64,000 nt of DNA from Enterocloster bolteae. GTDB lineage: Bacteria; Bacillota; Clostridia; Lachnospirales; Lachnospiraceae. How positions within the stretch are numbered: position 1 is the stretch's first letter; each line of letters begins with the position of its first letter. The stretch spans positions 4,154,001 through 4,218,000 of the forward strand of contig NZ_CP022464.2 of assembly GCF_002234575.2 (NCBI RefSeq), given 5' to 3'. Both the position numbers and the translations under genes were made by a program. This document shows positions 42,007 through 51,802 of this stretch, piece by piece. The notes under the pieces were generated by a model. That model was not told the origin of the DNA. It did no database searches and saw only the letters and a list, made by a program, of their open reading frames with translations.

Positions 42007-43683
42007 CTATGCTTTCCACAAAAGCCGGTCCTCCTTGATGGTTGCCAGCACCCTGATATTTCGTATCTCATCTGCCCCTGTTTCCAGAGGATTCTGTTCC
42101 AGCACCACAAAATCCGCCTTTTTCCCGGGCGTGACGGTTCCCTTCTCATTTTCTTCAAAATACTGGTATGCCCCGTTGACCGTCACTGCCTTAAGCGCAT
42201 CCCGCACCGGAATGCGCTCCTCCGGTCCCAGCACCTTACCCTCCCTGGAACGCCGGTTTACGGCGCACCACAGAGTCTCCATCATGTCCGGCATAATAAC
42301 CGGGCTGTCCTGGTGCAGGGTGAAACAGATGCCCTCCTTCAGGGCCGATGCAGCCGGGCTGATGCGTCCCGCCCGCTCCTGACCAAAATTGCGGACGTGG
42401 ATGTCCCCCCAGTGGTATACATGGGCCAGGAAAAAGGAGGGAATGATTTCCAGTCTCTTTACCCGTTCCAGCTGATCCAGCCCCAGAAGCTGGGCATGAA
42501 TCATTACCGGACGGATATCGCCCCTGTAAAAACCAGGCTTCCTGCTGTTCCCGCTCCCCAGTTCCCTGTAAACTGCCTCCAGCATATCCATGTACTGCTC
42601 TGCCGCCCTGTCACCGTTGCAATGGGCCAGAAGCTGCATGTCTTCCAGCTCTGCCTTTAAAATATTTTCCTTTACCTGGCTGTCCTCCAGGGTATTATAA
42701 CCGCAGTAATCCTCTTTTGTTGCCCGGGTCCGGGGAAATGCATCCGCCTGTGCCTTTTCCTCTGCATCCGGTGTTTCCGGCAGATAGGGCGTACGCATCC
42801 ATGCCGTCCTTCCCTGGGGCGATCCATCCAGGAACATTTTGTACCCGCCTATCTTCATATGCCCCTTATAGTTCTTTATATGGCTTTCAAATGCCGTCCG
42901 TGCAGCATCGCTGTCCCGTATATCCATAAAGGAAATTAAATCCAGCTTTAAAAGTCCTGATTTCAGCAGCATCTGGTACAGCGGCACCAGCTGGCTTGCC
43001 ATCAGTCCCTCCTGGACCGTGGTGATTCCATAGGAAGCATAGAGCTCCTGGGCGCGGCCGTAGGCAGTCAGGAAATCTTCTGCCGACGGCATGGGGATGC
43101 GTCCCTGGAAGCCCAAAAATGCATTTTCCTCCATATATCCGGTGGGAAGCCCGCCCTCCATTTCTATGACGCCTCCCTGAGGCGCCTGTGTCTGTCCGGT
43201 CACACCCAGAAGGTTGAGAGCCATGGTGTTAAACACCCCCATGTGGCCTGACTGGTGTTTCAGTATCAATGGATTCTGAGGCGCTGCCTGGTCCAGGACC
43301 TTCCTGCGGGGGTGGCTGTGTTCCTTCAGGCGGTTGTGGTCATATCCGGACGCAGTGACCCATTTTCCCTCTGGAATCTTCTTATCTTCAATGTATTGCC
43401 GGATGCATGTTATCATGTCCTCAAAACTGCCCGCCCCGCCCAGGTCCACTTCCATTGTGTGGCTGGCGCAGGCCGTAAAATGGCTGTGGGAATCTATAAA
43501 GCCCGGCATCATCACCCTTCCCTGAAGATCCAGCCTGCGGGCCTTATCCCCTGCTCTTTCCTTTACCTTTTCCCATGTTCCTGTCTCCAGGATTCTTCCG
43601 TCTTCTGTCAGCACGGCTTCCACCTGGGGGCACCTGTCCTCCATGGTAAGAATGGTGCCGTTATAGTAAAGCGTCTGCGCCAT
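42007..43683 (-). CDS. YtcJ-like metal-dependent amidohydrolase
   Basis: 558 residues. GFIDSHSHF carries the HxH metal pair, followed by the long insert of YtcJ-type proteins, YGITTVQEGL, KMFLDGSPQGRTAWM and AHCNGDRAAEQY. The end has DSPVIMPDMMETLWCAVNR and the beta-sandwich GKKADFVVLEQNPLE. Predicted to hydrolyse an amide or cyclic amide; substrate unknown. AGGAGG lies seven bases before the ATG. Single gene. Confidence 0.87.
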   Translation of the reverse strand: MAQTLYYNGTILTMEDRCPQVEAVLTEDGRILETGTWEKVKERAGDKARRLDLQGRVMMPGFIDSHSHFTACASHTMEVDLGGAGSFEDMITCIRQYIEDKKIPEGKWVTASGYDHNRLKEHSHPRRKVLDQAAPQNPLILKHQSGHMGVFNTMALNLLGVTGQTQAPQGGVIEMEGGLPTGYMEENAFLGFQGRIPMPSAEDFLTAYGRAQELYASYGITTVQEGLMASQLVPLYQMLLKSGLLKLDLISFMDIRDSDAARTAFESHIKNYKGHMKIGGYKMFLDGSPQGRTAWMRTPYLPETPDAEEKAQADAFPRTRATKEDYCGYNTLEDSQVKENILKAELEDMQLLAHCNGDRAAEQYMDMLEAVYRELGSGNSRKPGFYRGDIRPVMIHAQLLGLDQLERVKRLEIIPSFFLAHVYHWGDIHVRNFGQERAGRISPAASALKEGICFTLHQDSPVIMPDMMETLWCAVNRRSREGKVLGPEERIPVRDALKAVTVNGAYQYFEENEKGTVTPGKKADFVVLEQNPLETGADEIRNIRVLATIKEDRLLWKA

Positions 43684-43706
43684 GTCCTGTCCTCCTGTTC
43701 TATGAA

Positions 43707-43735
43707 TTGACTTTCCCTGTTTTTCTTAGTATAGT
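43707..43735 (+). promoter_or_regulatory. promoter of the phospholipase D gene
   Basis: TTGACT (43707-43712), 17 bp, TATAGT (43730-43735); leader about 90 bases. Confidence 0.7.
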
Positions 43736-43831
43736 ACCTATATTATCACTGGTACAGCGTATCGCAGGTCCTTGTGCACACGGCGCCCGCTATCCGCAGT
43801 ACTAAAAGTATGCACATAAAAGGAGTTTCTT

Positions 43832-45460
43832 ATGATATGCAGGTGTATTACATGGATTAAAAAGCACCCTGTCCTCTCACTCTTTTTCCTGATACTGATG
43901 TATCTGGTGATTGGAGCCACAGCTCCCTTCTATCACTATAAGCCAATTTCCCAGGAAACACAAGATACGGTATCGGCTGAGAACTTCTATCAGGAGGGAG
44001 ACAGCCGGGACCGCGCCATGATACTGGAAACCAATCAGAGCGCCTGGGATGAACGGATGCGCCTCATGAACCTGGCCAGGGAACGGATTATACTGTCCAC
44101 CTTTGATTTCAGGGATGGCGAGAGCCCCAGGGATCTGATGGCAGTCATGCTCCACAAGGCGGACCAGGGAGTCAGCATAAAGATACTGGTGGACGGTTTC
44201 TCCGGCCTGGTGCGCATGGAGCCCAGCAAGCTTTTTTATGCCCTCTCCAGCCATCCGAACATTGAAATCAAGATTTACAACAAAATGAATCCCCTGCTTC
44301 CGTGGAAAACCCAGGGAAGGATGCATGACAAGTATGTGATTGTGGATGATTATGGATATATACTGGGCGGCCGGAATACCTTTGATTATTTCATCGGTTC
44401 CTATCCCACGGATTCCAGAAGCCATGACCGCGAAGTCCTGGTCTACAATACAGCCCACGGCACAGACAGGGGAAAGGACAGCTCTCTGTATCAGGTGGAA
44501 GATTACTTTGAGCAGGTATGGAATCTGGATGTGTCCTCCCTGTTCCATGACAGCGAAAAGACCGGTGACAGGACCTCTGTCCGGAACGCGGCGGCCATGC
44601 TGAGGGAGCGGTATAAGGTCCTGGCCATCCAATATCCGGATCTGTTTGACAGTGAGGAGGATTCTGCCAGCTGCACCGCCGCGCCCGGCCAGCCCGGCTG
44701 TCCGGCCCTGCCCATGGATTCAAGTATCAACGATGACGATTACCCCGCCGCCCCGGATATCCCGGACGCCCCGGATACCGCTCCCCCCCTGTTCCCGGCC
44801 TTATCCCTGACCGCCAATCAGTCAAAGGCCCTGGAGTATTACGGTTCCAACACGGTTCCCACGGGGAAAATCACCCTGGTGTCCAACCCCACCGGCATCT
44901 ACGGAAAGGAACCCGTGGTCTTTCACACCATGTCTGTTCTTATGAAGGACGCAAAAAGGAGTGTGCTGATCCACACTCCCTATGCTGTATTCAATGACTA
45001 TATGTACGATACCATGAAGGAAATCACGGCTCGGGTGCCGGTGACCATGATGATTAATTCAGTTGAAAACGGCGACAATTTTTTTGCCTCCAGCGATTAT
45101 CCCATGCACAGGGACGCATTTGGGGATACGGGCATGGAGATTCTGGAATATGACGGCGGTCTCTCTTATCATGGCAAATCCCTTGTCATTGACGATGAGC
45201 TGTGCGCCGTGGGCTCCTACAATTTCGATTTGCGCAGCACCTATCTGGACACAGAGCTTATGCTGGTCATCCAGAGCCCGGAGCTGACAGCCCAGCTGGA
45301 AGAATACATGGTCTCCTACCAGAAGGACTGCCGACGTCTCCTGCCGGACGGAACATATGAAATACCGGAACATCTGACCATTGCAGATGTCCCGGCGTAT
45401 AAAAGGGCGGCCTGGAAGGTGGTGGGCTTTGTGATGCAGCCCTTCCGCTTCCTTATATAA
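43832..45460 (+). CDS. membrane-anchored phospholipase D-family protein
   Basis: 542 residues. One N-terminal membrane span (about 14-32). Two HKD motifs: MHDKYVIVDDYGYILGGRN (near 167) and YHGKSLVIDDELCAVGSYN (near 447). The halves are joined by an Asp/Pro-rich insert around 280-320. The layout suits cardiolipin synthase-type or YmdC-like enzymes that transfer phosphatidyl groups. AAAAGGAG precedes the ATG. Its last eight bases overlap the convergent MATE gene. Confidence 0.88.
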   Translation: MICRCITWIKKHPVLSLFFLILMYLVIGATAPFYHYKPISQETQDTVSAENFYQEGDSRDRAMILETNQSAWDERMRLMNLARERIILSTFDFRDGESPRDLMAVMLHKADQGVSIKILVDGFSGLVRMEPSKLFYALSSHPNIEIKIYNKMNPLLPWKTQGRMHDKYVIVDDYGYILGGRNTFDYFIGSYPTDSRSHDREVLVYNTAHGTDRGKDSSLYQVEDYFEQVWNLDVSSLFHDSEKTGDRTSVRNAAAMLRERYKVLAIQYPDLFDSEEDSASCTAAPGQPGCPALPMDSSINDDDYPAAPDIPDAPDTAPPLFPALSLTANQSKALEYYGSNTVPTGKITLVSNPTGIYGKEPVVFHTMSVLMKDAKRSVLIHTPYAVFNDYMYDTMKEITARVPVTMMINSVENGDNFFASSDYPMHRDAFGDTGMEILEYDGGLSYHGKSLVIDDELCAVGSYNFDLRSTYLDTELMLVIQSPELTAQLEEYMVSYQKDCRRLLPDGTYEIPEHLTIADVPAYKRAAWKVVGFVMQPFRFLI

Positions 45461-46844
45461 CCTTTTTATCCCTCCATTTTCCTGTGAGGTAACGGCTGAA
45501 GGATATGACATAATTGGCAATCCAGCCCATGGGGACCGCGTACCACACGGCTGCCACACCCCATATGGGAGCAAAATGAAAGGCTGCGTAGACACGTATG
45601 GTCAGATTCACCAGATTGGCAATGGTAAATACCAGCACATCCCCGGAGCCTCGCAGAACTCCGTCCGTACACGCCTTCATACCGATGAACACAAAGAAGT
45701 AGGCGATAAAGGACAGGTATCCCGTGCCCGCCCCATAGGCTTCCCGGCTCATGCCGTCTCCCAGGAAGGAGGTTATGATCGGGCCGTTAAGAAGCACCAC
45801 TATCACGGCTATGATGGCGGAGAAACCGGCTACAATGCCGTAGCTGGCCCTGTACCCCTCCTTCACCCGCTCCATCTTCCCGGCGCCGATGTTCTGGGCC
45901 GTGAAGGTGGCTACGGCGTTGCCTGTTGCAATCATGGGCACCACGCAGATGGACTCAATTCTGCTTCCCGCTGAGTAACCGGCCAGGGCAGCGGAGCCAA
46001 ACCCATTGACCACGGACTGGACCAGCAGCATTCCGATGGATACAATGGACTGCTGGAGAATGGACGGCACCGCAATTCTGGTCCCTGCCTTTAACATGCT
46101 GCTGTCGTAGAGCCTGAAACTATCCCCGTCCTCCTGCTCATATCCCCTTAATTTTTTCATCAGGATGCCGAAGGATATCAGGGCGGATACTCCCTGGGCC
46201 ATGACAGTGGCAATGGCCACACCGTCCACCCCCATCCCCAGCCATGTGACAGATATAATGTCCAGAACCACGTTCAGGATGGATGAAAATATGAGAAGGT
46301 ACAGAGGCGTCCTGGAATCCCCCATGGCATTGAATATGGCGGCAAGAACATTGTACATAAACAGGAAAGGCATTCCCAGGAAGTAAATTCCAAGGTACAG
46401 CTTTGCCTGGCCCATGATATTGGCCGGTGTCTTAAGAGACTCCAGTATGAGGCCGTTCAGGTATAATCCCGCGCTCCCCAGCAGAATGCTCACAAAGAGG
46501 AAGGTGATCAGGGCCGTGGAAATGGAGGTTTTCATTTTTCCGTGCTGCCTGGCTCCCAGATACTGGGATGTCAAAACCGACGCGCCGTTTCCTCCCCCTA
46601 TGGCTATCATAATAAACACATTGGTCAGGGCATAGGAAGCACCTACAGCCGCCAACGCGTCCTCGCCCACAAAATTGCCCACAATCATGGAGTCCGCCAT
46701 GTTGTAAAACTGCTGGAACAGGTTTCCCAGAATCATGGGAAGGGCAAACAGGAGAAGGCGGCGCCCCGGACTCCCTTCCGTCAAGTCAATCCGCTTTTTT
46801 ATCTGCTTTCCCTGTTCACGGCTTTTTGCTGCACTCTGATTCAT
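45453..46844 (-). CDS. MATE-family efflux transporter
   Basis: 463 residues, 12 predicted helices in two repeats. The family-type segments PMILGNLFQQFYNMADSMIVGNFVG and GAAVGASYALTNVF-like loop are visible. Exports drugs or metabolites using Na+ or H+. AGGGAAG precedes the ATG. Substrate unknown. Confidence 0.93.
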   Translation of the reverse strand: MNQSAAKSREQGKQIKKRIDLTEGSPGRRLLLFALPMILGNLFQQFYNMADSMIVGNFVGEDALAAVGASYALTNVFIMIAIGGGNGASVLTSQYLGARQHGKMKTSISTALITFLFVSILLGSAGLYLNGLILESLKTPANIMGQAKLYLGIYFLGMPFLFMYNVLAAIFNAMGDSRTPLYLLIFSSILNVVLDIISVTWLGMGVDGVAIATVMAQGVSALISFGILMKKLRGYEQEDGDSFRLYDSSMLKAGTRIAVPSILQQSIVSIGMLLVQSVVNGFGSAALAGYSAGSRIESICVVPMIATGNAVATFTAQNIGAGKMERVKEGYRASYGIVAGFSAIIAVIVVLLNGPIITSFLGDGMSREAYGAGTGYLSFIAYFFVFIGMKACTDGVLRGSGDVLVFTIANLVNLTIRVYAAFHFAPIWGVAAVWYAVPMGWIANYVISFSRYLTGKWRDKKVI

Positions 46845-46857
46845 GTTCTTCCCTCAA

Positions 46858-48654
46858 TCATTCATTTGTATGGATACACTTCTTAAATTCCTCAATCAGC
46901 TCCCCGAAGAAACCAAGGGCTTCATCCACCGGCCGGGTGGTGGACATATCCACACCGCAGAGCTTCAGAAGATCGATTGGCTTCATGGAGCAGCCTCCGC
47001 TTAAGAACTTCTTATACCCTTCCAGCGCGCCTGGTTCCCCGCTCATAATGCGGCTGCTGATGGCCACGGCTGCTGAGAATCCCGTGGCATACTGATATAC
47101 ATAAAAAGGTGTATAGAAATGGGGAATCCTCTCCCACTCATAATCAATCTGGCGGTCCACTGTCATGGCCGGCCCGAAATAGTCTGCATTCAGCTGGCGG
47201 TAGATACTGCACAGACTCTCAGCCGTCAGGCTCTCCCCTCTGGCCGCCTTTTTATGGGCCATATCCTCAAACTCCGCAAACATGGTCTGACGGAACAGGG
47301 TTCCCCTAAAGCTCTCCAGGAAATGATTCAGCAGATATGCCTTTTCCTCCCTGCTGCCTGCCTTCTTAAGGAGATGGCGTATCAGAAGCGCCTCGTTGCA
47401 GGTGGATGCCACCTCTGCCACAAATATCTTATACCCGGCATAGGTAAACGGCTGGTTCCTGTCGGAATACCAGGTATGGATGGAATGTCCCATCTCATGG
47501 GCCAGGGTAAACACATCGTTAAGGGTGCCATGGAAATTCAGCAGCACATAGGGATGGCTGCCGTAGGTCCCCCAGGAATAAGCGCCGCTGCGCTTGCCTT
47601 CATTTTCATAGACATCAATCCACCGGCTGTCAAATCCCTGCTTTAACAAGGACAGATATTCCTCTCCCAGCGGAGCCAGGCCCTCCAGCACAATGGACTT
47701 TGCCTCCTCATAGGTGTAACGGCGGTCAGCCGCTGCCACCATGGGTACATAAAGGTCATACATGTGAAGCTCATCCACTCCCAGCACATCCTTCCGTACC
47801 CGGGTGTATTCATGAAGCTTCACGATATTTTCCCGCACTGCCTTCACCAGATTGTCGTAGACCAGCTCAGGAACCTCGTTGTCAGCCAGGTAATACTCCC
47901 GGCTGGAGGCATACTTCTTTGCCTTTGCGTAGAATACGGCCTGCTTCACATTGGAGGAAAATGCAGCTGCCAGAGTATTGGAAAACTGTTCATACACACT
48001 GTATAACCCCTCGAATGCATCCTTGCGTATCCTGCGGTCCTGGTTCTCCATCAGGGAAATGTAATTGCCGTGGGTAATCTGGATTCCCTCCCCACTCTCC
48101 CCCGTGATAACGGGGAACTTCACATCCGCATTGTTGAACATGGTAAAAATCTGGCTGGCGCCCTGGGTGGCGTCATAGGACTGGGCCAGAAGCTCTTCCA
48201 TCTCGCCGGACAGGGTGTGATCCCGCCTGGCAAGAATGATTTCCAGCGCCCGTTTAAAATGGCCTATGCCGTTATCCGCCGCCATATACTGTTCCAGAAG
48301 CTCCCGGTCCATGGACAGAATTTCCGGCACCAGGAAGGAGCTGTTCTCAGCTGCCCGGTAGGACAGCGTCTGGGCCCTGGAAAACATATCCTGGTATCTC
48401 TGCACGGTGGTATCCTCGTCGGAACGCATCCTGGCATAGACATACAGACGCTCTATCTTCTGGGAAAGCTTGTCGTCGAACAAGAGGCAGGCATACAGGG
48501 TATCCGCGGACCCGGCCAGTCTTCCCTTGTAGGAAGCATATTCGCTTATTTCCCCGGAAGCCTCTTTAAACATCTGTTCCCACTGGCTGTCCTCCGCCAC
48601 CATATCCTCCAGTTTCCAGGTATACTTACTATCTGCTTCGCTTCGTTTTTTCAT
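46858..48654 (-). CDS. pepF: oligoendopeptidase F
   Basis: 598 residues, M3B family. The zinc site FTLAHEMGHSIHTWYS lies near 385, with the downstream Glu in FVAEVASTCNEALL. It cleaves short peptides in the cytoplasm. ATG 48654 is spaced from AAGGAG; a GTG at 48663 would be too close. Separated by only 13 bp from the MATE gene, which follows... on the opposite side transcription continues leftward, so both may share a transcript. Confidence 0.94.
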   Translation of the reverse strand: MKKRSEADSKYTWKLEDMVAEDSQWEQMFKEASGEISEYASYKGRLAGSADTLYACLLFDDKLSQKIERLYVYARMRSDEDTTVQRYQDMFSRAQTLSYRAAENSSFLVPEILSMDRELLEQYMAADNGIGHFKRALEIILARRDHTLSGEMEELLAQSYDATQGASQIFTMFNNADVKFPVITGESGEGIQITHGNYISLMENQDRRIRKDAFEGLYSVYEQFSNTLAAAFSSNVKQAVFYAKAKKYASSREYYLADNEVPELVYDNLVKAVRENIVKLHEYTRVRKDVLGVDELHMYDLYVPMVAAADRRYTYEEAKSIVLEGLAPLGEEYLSLLKQGFDSRWIDVYENEGKRSGAYSWGTYGSHPYVLLNFHGTLNDVFTLAHEMGHSIHTWYSDRNQPFTYAGYKIFVAEVASTCNEALLIRHLLKKAGSREEKAYLLNHFLESFRGTLFRQTMFAEFEDMAHKKAARGESLTAESLCSIYRQLNADYFGPAMTVDRQIDYEWERIPHFYTPFYVYQYATGFSAAVAISSRIMSGEPGALEGYKKFLSGGCSMKPIDLLKLCGVDMSTTRPVDEALGFFGELIEEFKKCIHTNE

Positions 48655-48725
48655 GCAGAACACACTCCTTCCAATACAATATTAAATGGGCGCTCAATTA
48701 AATATACATTATTTTAAATTACACG

Positions 48726-49430
48726 CTAAATTAAATTCGCTGCCAGAGGAACCACAATAACCGTCATCAGCCCTGCCACCGCAATGGAGAGACTGCTCAT
48801 GGCGCCCTCGATTTCTCCCATCTCCAGGGCCTTGGCCGTCCCCACCGCATGGGCGCTGGTTCCCATGGCCAGGCCCTTGGCAACGGGATGGCGGACCTTT
48901 AAAAGCTTTAACACGGTCTCCCCGGCCATATTGCCTAACACCCCTGTAAGTATGATGCTCATGACCGTCAGTGTTACGATGCCTCCTGCTTCCTCGCTGA
49001 TACCCATTCCGATGGCCGTGGTAATGGACTTGGGAAGCAGTGTCACGTAGTGGACATGGGCCATACCCAGCACCTTGCACATGAGGAAAATACTCACCGC
49101 ACTGGTGACCACCCCCGATGTGATGCCCACCGCCACGGCGTCAGCATGTTTCTTCAGCAGATGCAGCTGCTTATACAATGGGATTGCCAGACAGACCGTG
49201 GCCGGCGTAAGGAGCCAGCTGAGATAGGATGCACCTTTATTATATGTTTCATAATCCATTCCTACTCCCAGAATGCAGGCAATAATCAGGGCTGCCGACA
49301 CCAGAAGAGGATTCAGGATAGCCAGTTTTGTTTTATTCTTAAGCCAGCAGGCAAACAGATAGGCGCCTATGCTGAGCACAAGACCGAAATATTGTGTTTG
49401 TTCCAGTATCAACCGTATGCCTTCCCTCAT
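48726..49430 (-). CDS. lrgB: LrgB/CidB-family murein hydrolase regulator
   Basis: 234 residues, several helices. LLPKSITTAIGMGISEEAGG and GTSAHAVGTAKALEMGE are the hallmark stretches of LrgB. Acts with LrgA in holin/antiholin-type control of autolysis or in pyruvate transport, depending on species. Starts one base after the lrgA stop with GGGGAGGAG upstream. Confidence 0.93.
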   Translation of the reverse strand: MREGIRLILEQTQYFGLVLSIGAYLFACWLKNKTKLAILNPLLVSAALIIACILGVGMDYETYNKGASYLSWLLTPATVCLAIPLYKQLHLLKKHADAVAVGITSGVVTSAVSIFLMCKVLGMAHVHYVTLLPKSITTAIGMGISEEAGGIVTLTVMSIILTGVLGNMAGETVLKLLKVRHPVAKGLAMGTSAHAVGTAKALEMGEIEGAMSSLSIAVAGLMTVIVVPLAANLI

Positions 49431-49431
49431 G

Positions 49432-49794
49432 TCACTGCTCCTCCCCGCTGTGTTTTCTGCCCATGACCCACTGGGCCATGCATCCGGTCACTGCCATGAC
49501 CAGAAGGGTGGATATTCCTATGATTATCAGAAAGGGCACCAGAACTGCCTTCACCTCTCCGATACATTCCACAATCCCAACCGTTGCCGGTATAAACATC
49601 ATGGTCATGGTATCCATGAGAAAATTACCCGTGCCCTCCACGCTCTCCAGCTTCACGGCCCCGCACATCAGGGCTGCCAGCATGATGAACAGGCCGTACA
49701 CACCGGCCGGCACAGGCAGGGGCACCACATGATTCAATATCTCTCCCGCCAGGGTTATGCCCAGGATAATTCCTATCTGTTTTACATATCTCAT
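49432..49794 (-). CDS. lrgA: LrgA/CidA-family holin-like protein
   Basis: 120 residues with four helices; GEILNHVVPLPVPAGVYGLFIML and FIPATVGIVE fit LrgA/CidA. First gene of lrgAB. AGGAGG lies 11 bases before the ATG. No LytTR-type regulator is adjacent. Confidence 0.92.
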   Translation of the reverse strand: MRYVKQIGIILGITLAGEILNHVVPLPVPAGVYGLFIMLAALMCGAVKLESVEGTGNFLMDTMTMMFIPATVGIVECIGEVKAVLVPFLIIIGISTLLVMAVTGCMAQWVMGRKHSGEEQ

Positions 49795-49871
49795 ATCTTT
49801 TGTTTCCTCCTGCTGCGTTAGAGCGTGTTTTAAGCCATGCTCCGATTATGTTTGAAATTCGCACGGCCTTT

Positions 49872-49900
49872 ATTCTACCACTGCATTTTTCCATAATCAA
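49872..49900 (-). promoter_or_regulatory. promoter of lrgAB
   Basis: On the minus strand TTGATT (49895-49900), 17 bp, TAGAAT (49872-49877). Confidence 0.65.
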
Positions 49901-50011
49901 CCAGAATACAGATAAATACACAAGAAATACAATCTTGCCATTGCAATGAACGCCTTACTGCCCTACAATATAGGAAAGTCCAAAGGTAAGAATCCAGGAG
50001 GCCGCGCCCGC

Positions 50012-51013
50012 ATGAATATGATGCATACCAATACCGCACATACAAATCTGACTCGTACGAATATGACTCATACAAATATCACCCATACAACCACATTATC
50101 CCGGAAAGAACAGGAAGATATACGCAGGATTTCGGCCCTGTGCCGCCTCACGGACGGCCTGAGTCTTTCCTGCCCTGAGGACGGGGATGAATACTGGCTT
50201 CTGGAGGAGGACGCCACTGCGGCTGCCTTCCTGGCCGTGTATAAAACAGAGGAAACAATGTGGGAATGCTATGCTTTCACACACCCGGATTTTAGAAGAA
50301 AGGGATATTTTTCTGCGCTCCTGGAACAGGTCTGCCAGTACAGCGAGGCCCTGGGCGAGCCGGAACTCTGCCTTGTAACCGACAACAAGTGCCCGGCGGC
50401 CACGGCCGCTCTCCGGGAACTGGGGGCAGAGCTTTGGAATGAAGAATATATGATGGAATATAATACAGCAGCCGATTCTTCTAAGGATGGAAAATCCGCC
50501 TCCCACGCCTCCCTGCCGAACAGAGCGTCGGACGGAGCGGATGGCAGAAAGCAGGATATGGAACTGGACATGGACATCCGCCCAACTCTAGAAGGGCTGC
50601 TCATCTGCGCCAGAAGGCCGGGGGACCATCCCTCCCCGGACAAGGATGGCATAACTTCCCAGGACAGGGATGACATCACCGCCCGTAACAAAGCTCACAG
50701 CACCGCCCGGAGCAAAGTTCACAGCACCGCCCAGGATAACACCTCCGGTACAGACAGCACGCCGGACGCCTGCGTTACCTGCCGTCTTTCCCTGAACAGC
50801 ACCGCCGCATACCTGTACAGCCTGGAGACCGCTCCGGCCCTGCGACGCCGGGGGCTGGCCAGCTGTTTTCTCATACAGCTCATCCGCTATCTGGAGCGTG
50901 AGGGTATCCGGCGGATCTGCCTCCAGGTATCCGGCTCCAATGAACCTGCCCTGCATCTCTATAGAAAAACAGGGTTTCGCATAACGGAAACCCTGTCTTA
51001 CTATCTCTACTAG
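50012..51013 (+). CDS. tandem GNAT acetyltransferase-like protein
   Basis: 333 residues. Two GNAT-type halves: residues about 70-150 (CYAFTHPDFRRKGYFSALLEQV) and about 250-333 (SLETAPALRRRGLASCFL, ALHLYRKTGFRITETLSYYL). The first acetyl-CoA loop is RRKGYF and the second RRRGLA. A Ser/Asp/His-rich linker of about 90 residues joins them. The first 25 residues are HTN/THT repeats. ATG 50012 follows AGGAGG; 49946 is an alternative without a site. Substrate unknown. Confidence 0.78.
   Translation: MNMMHTNTAHTNLTRTNMTHTNITHTTTLSRKEQEDIRRISALCRLTDGLSLSCPEDGDEYWLLEEDATAAAFLAVYKTEETMWECYAFTHPDFRRKGYFSALLEQVCQYSEALGEPELCLVTDNKCPAATAALRELGAELWNEEYMMEYNTAADSSKDGKSASHASLPNRASDGADGRKQDMELDMDIRPTLEGLLICARRPGDHPSPDKDGITSQDRDDITARNKAHSTARSKVHSTAQDNTSGTDSTPDACVTCRLSLNSTAAYLYSLETAPALRRRGLASCFLIQLIRYLEREGIRRICLQVSGSNEPALHLYRKTGFRITETLSYYLY
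50024..50098 (+). repeat. 15-bp repeats encoding the HTN N-terminus
   Basis: Degenerate units like ACTCATACAAATATG repeated about five times, each encoding T-H-T-N-x. Confidence 0.7.
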
Positions 51014-51046
51014 AGCCTGTCTGAACTATCTGATTTACAGTCTCTG

Positions 51047-51760
51047 TCAGTCCCTGCGCACCGTGACGCCCTGGGCTTCAATTTTCTTGCGTATCTCCAG
51101 CATCTTCACGTCTGTGCCGGCAATGACCTCCGCACACTGCTTCAGTTCCTCGCTGATTTCTCCGTTGTCGTCAATAAAGGACTTCTTATACTTTAACTGA
51201 TGGTCCAGGCTGGCCCAGAAGTCCATGGCAATGGTACGTATCTGCACCTCCACACGGATAGGCTTCTTGCTGTCGGAGAAGAACACCGGTATCTCGATAA
51301 TCATGTGGTAGCTCCGGTATCCGTTGGGCTTGGGATTCTGAATATAATCCTTCACCGCAATCACCTTTACATCATCCTGCCTTATCAGCATATCCGCCAC
51401 TTCATAGATATCATCCAGGAAGGAACAGATAATCCTGATTCCGGCCACATCATCCAGATTTTTCTCCATGGACTCCAATGATATCTCGAATCCCCTGCGC
51501 TGCAGCTTTTCCACTATGCTCTTGGGCTTCTTCACACGGGACTTTATCATCTCGATGGGATTGCGCTGGTTCTTTACGGACAGCTCGTCGTTCAACACTT
51601 CCAGCTTTGTCTTGACCTCCCTGATTGCACAGGTATACCTCATCATAGCCTGCTGGAACTGGCGAGCCTGGTCAACCCACATCTCCGGCACCTGGACCAT
51701 ATCCGGTACATTGACGATGGACTGATGAAGCTCACTGTTGGGATTGATGTTAATGTTCAT
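51047..51760 (-). CDS. relQ: small alarmone (p)ppGpp synthetase, RelQ type
   Basis: 237 residues, synthetase domain only. KPKSIVEKLQRRG, DDVAGIRIICSFLDDIY, NPKPNGYRSYH and VEVQIRTIAMDFWASLDHQLKYK are the synthetase motifs (GTP/ATP binding, Asp catalysis). No hydrolase or regulatory domain, as in RelQ/YjbM. AGGTG precedes the ATG. Single gene. Confidence 0.93.
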   Translation of the reverse strand: MNININPNSELHQSIVNVPDMVQVPEMWVDQARQFQQAMMRYTCAIREVKTKLEVLNDELSVKNQRNPIEMIKSRVKKPKSIVEKLQRRGFEISLESMEKNLDDVAGIRIICSFLDDIYEVADMLIRQDDVKVIAVKDYIQNPKPNGYRSYHMIIEIPVFFSDSKKPIRVEVQIRTIAMDFWASLDHQLKYKKSFIDDNGEISEELKQCAEVIAGTDVKMLEIRKKIEAQGVTVRRD

Positions 51761-51802
51761 CGGTTCACCTCATTATCTATGGTTTACTGCTGCCGCAGTT
51801 TT

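Noticed and set aside
43877..44632. 251-codon antisense frame in the phospholipase D gene
   Set aside because: Lies entirely opposite the clear HKD-motif gene; shadow frame.
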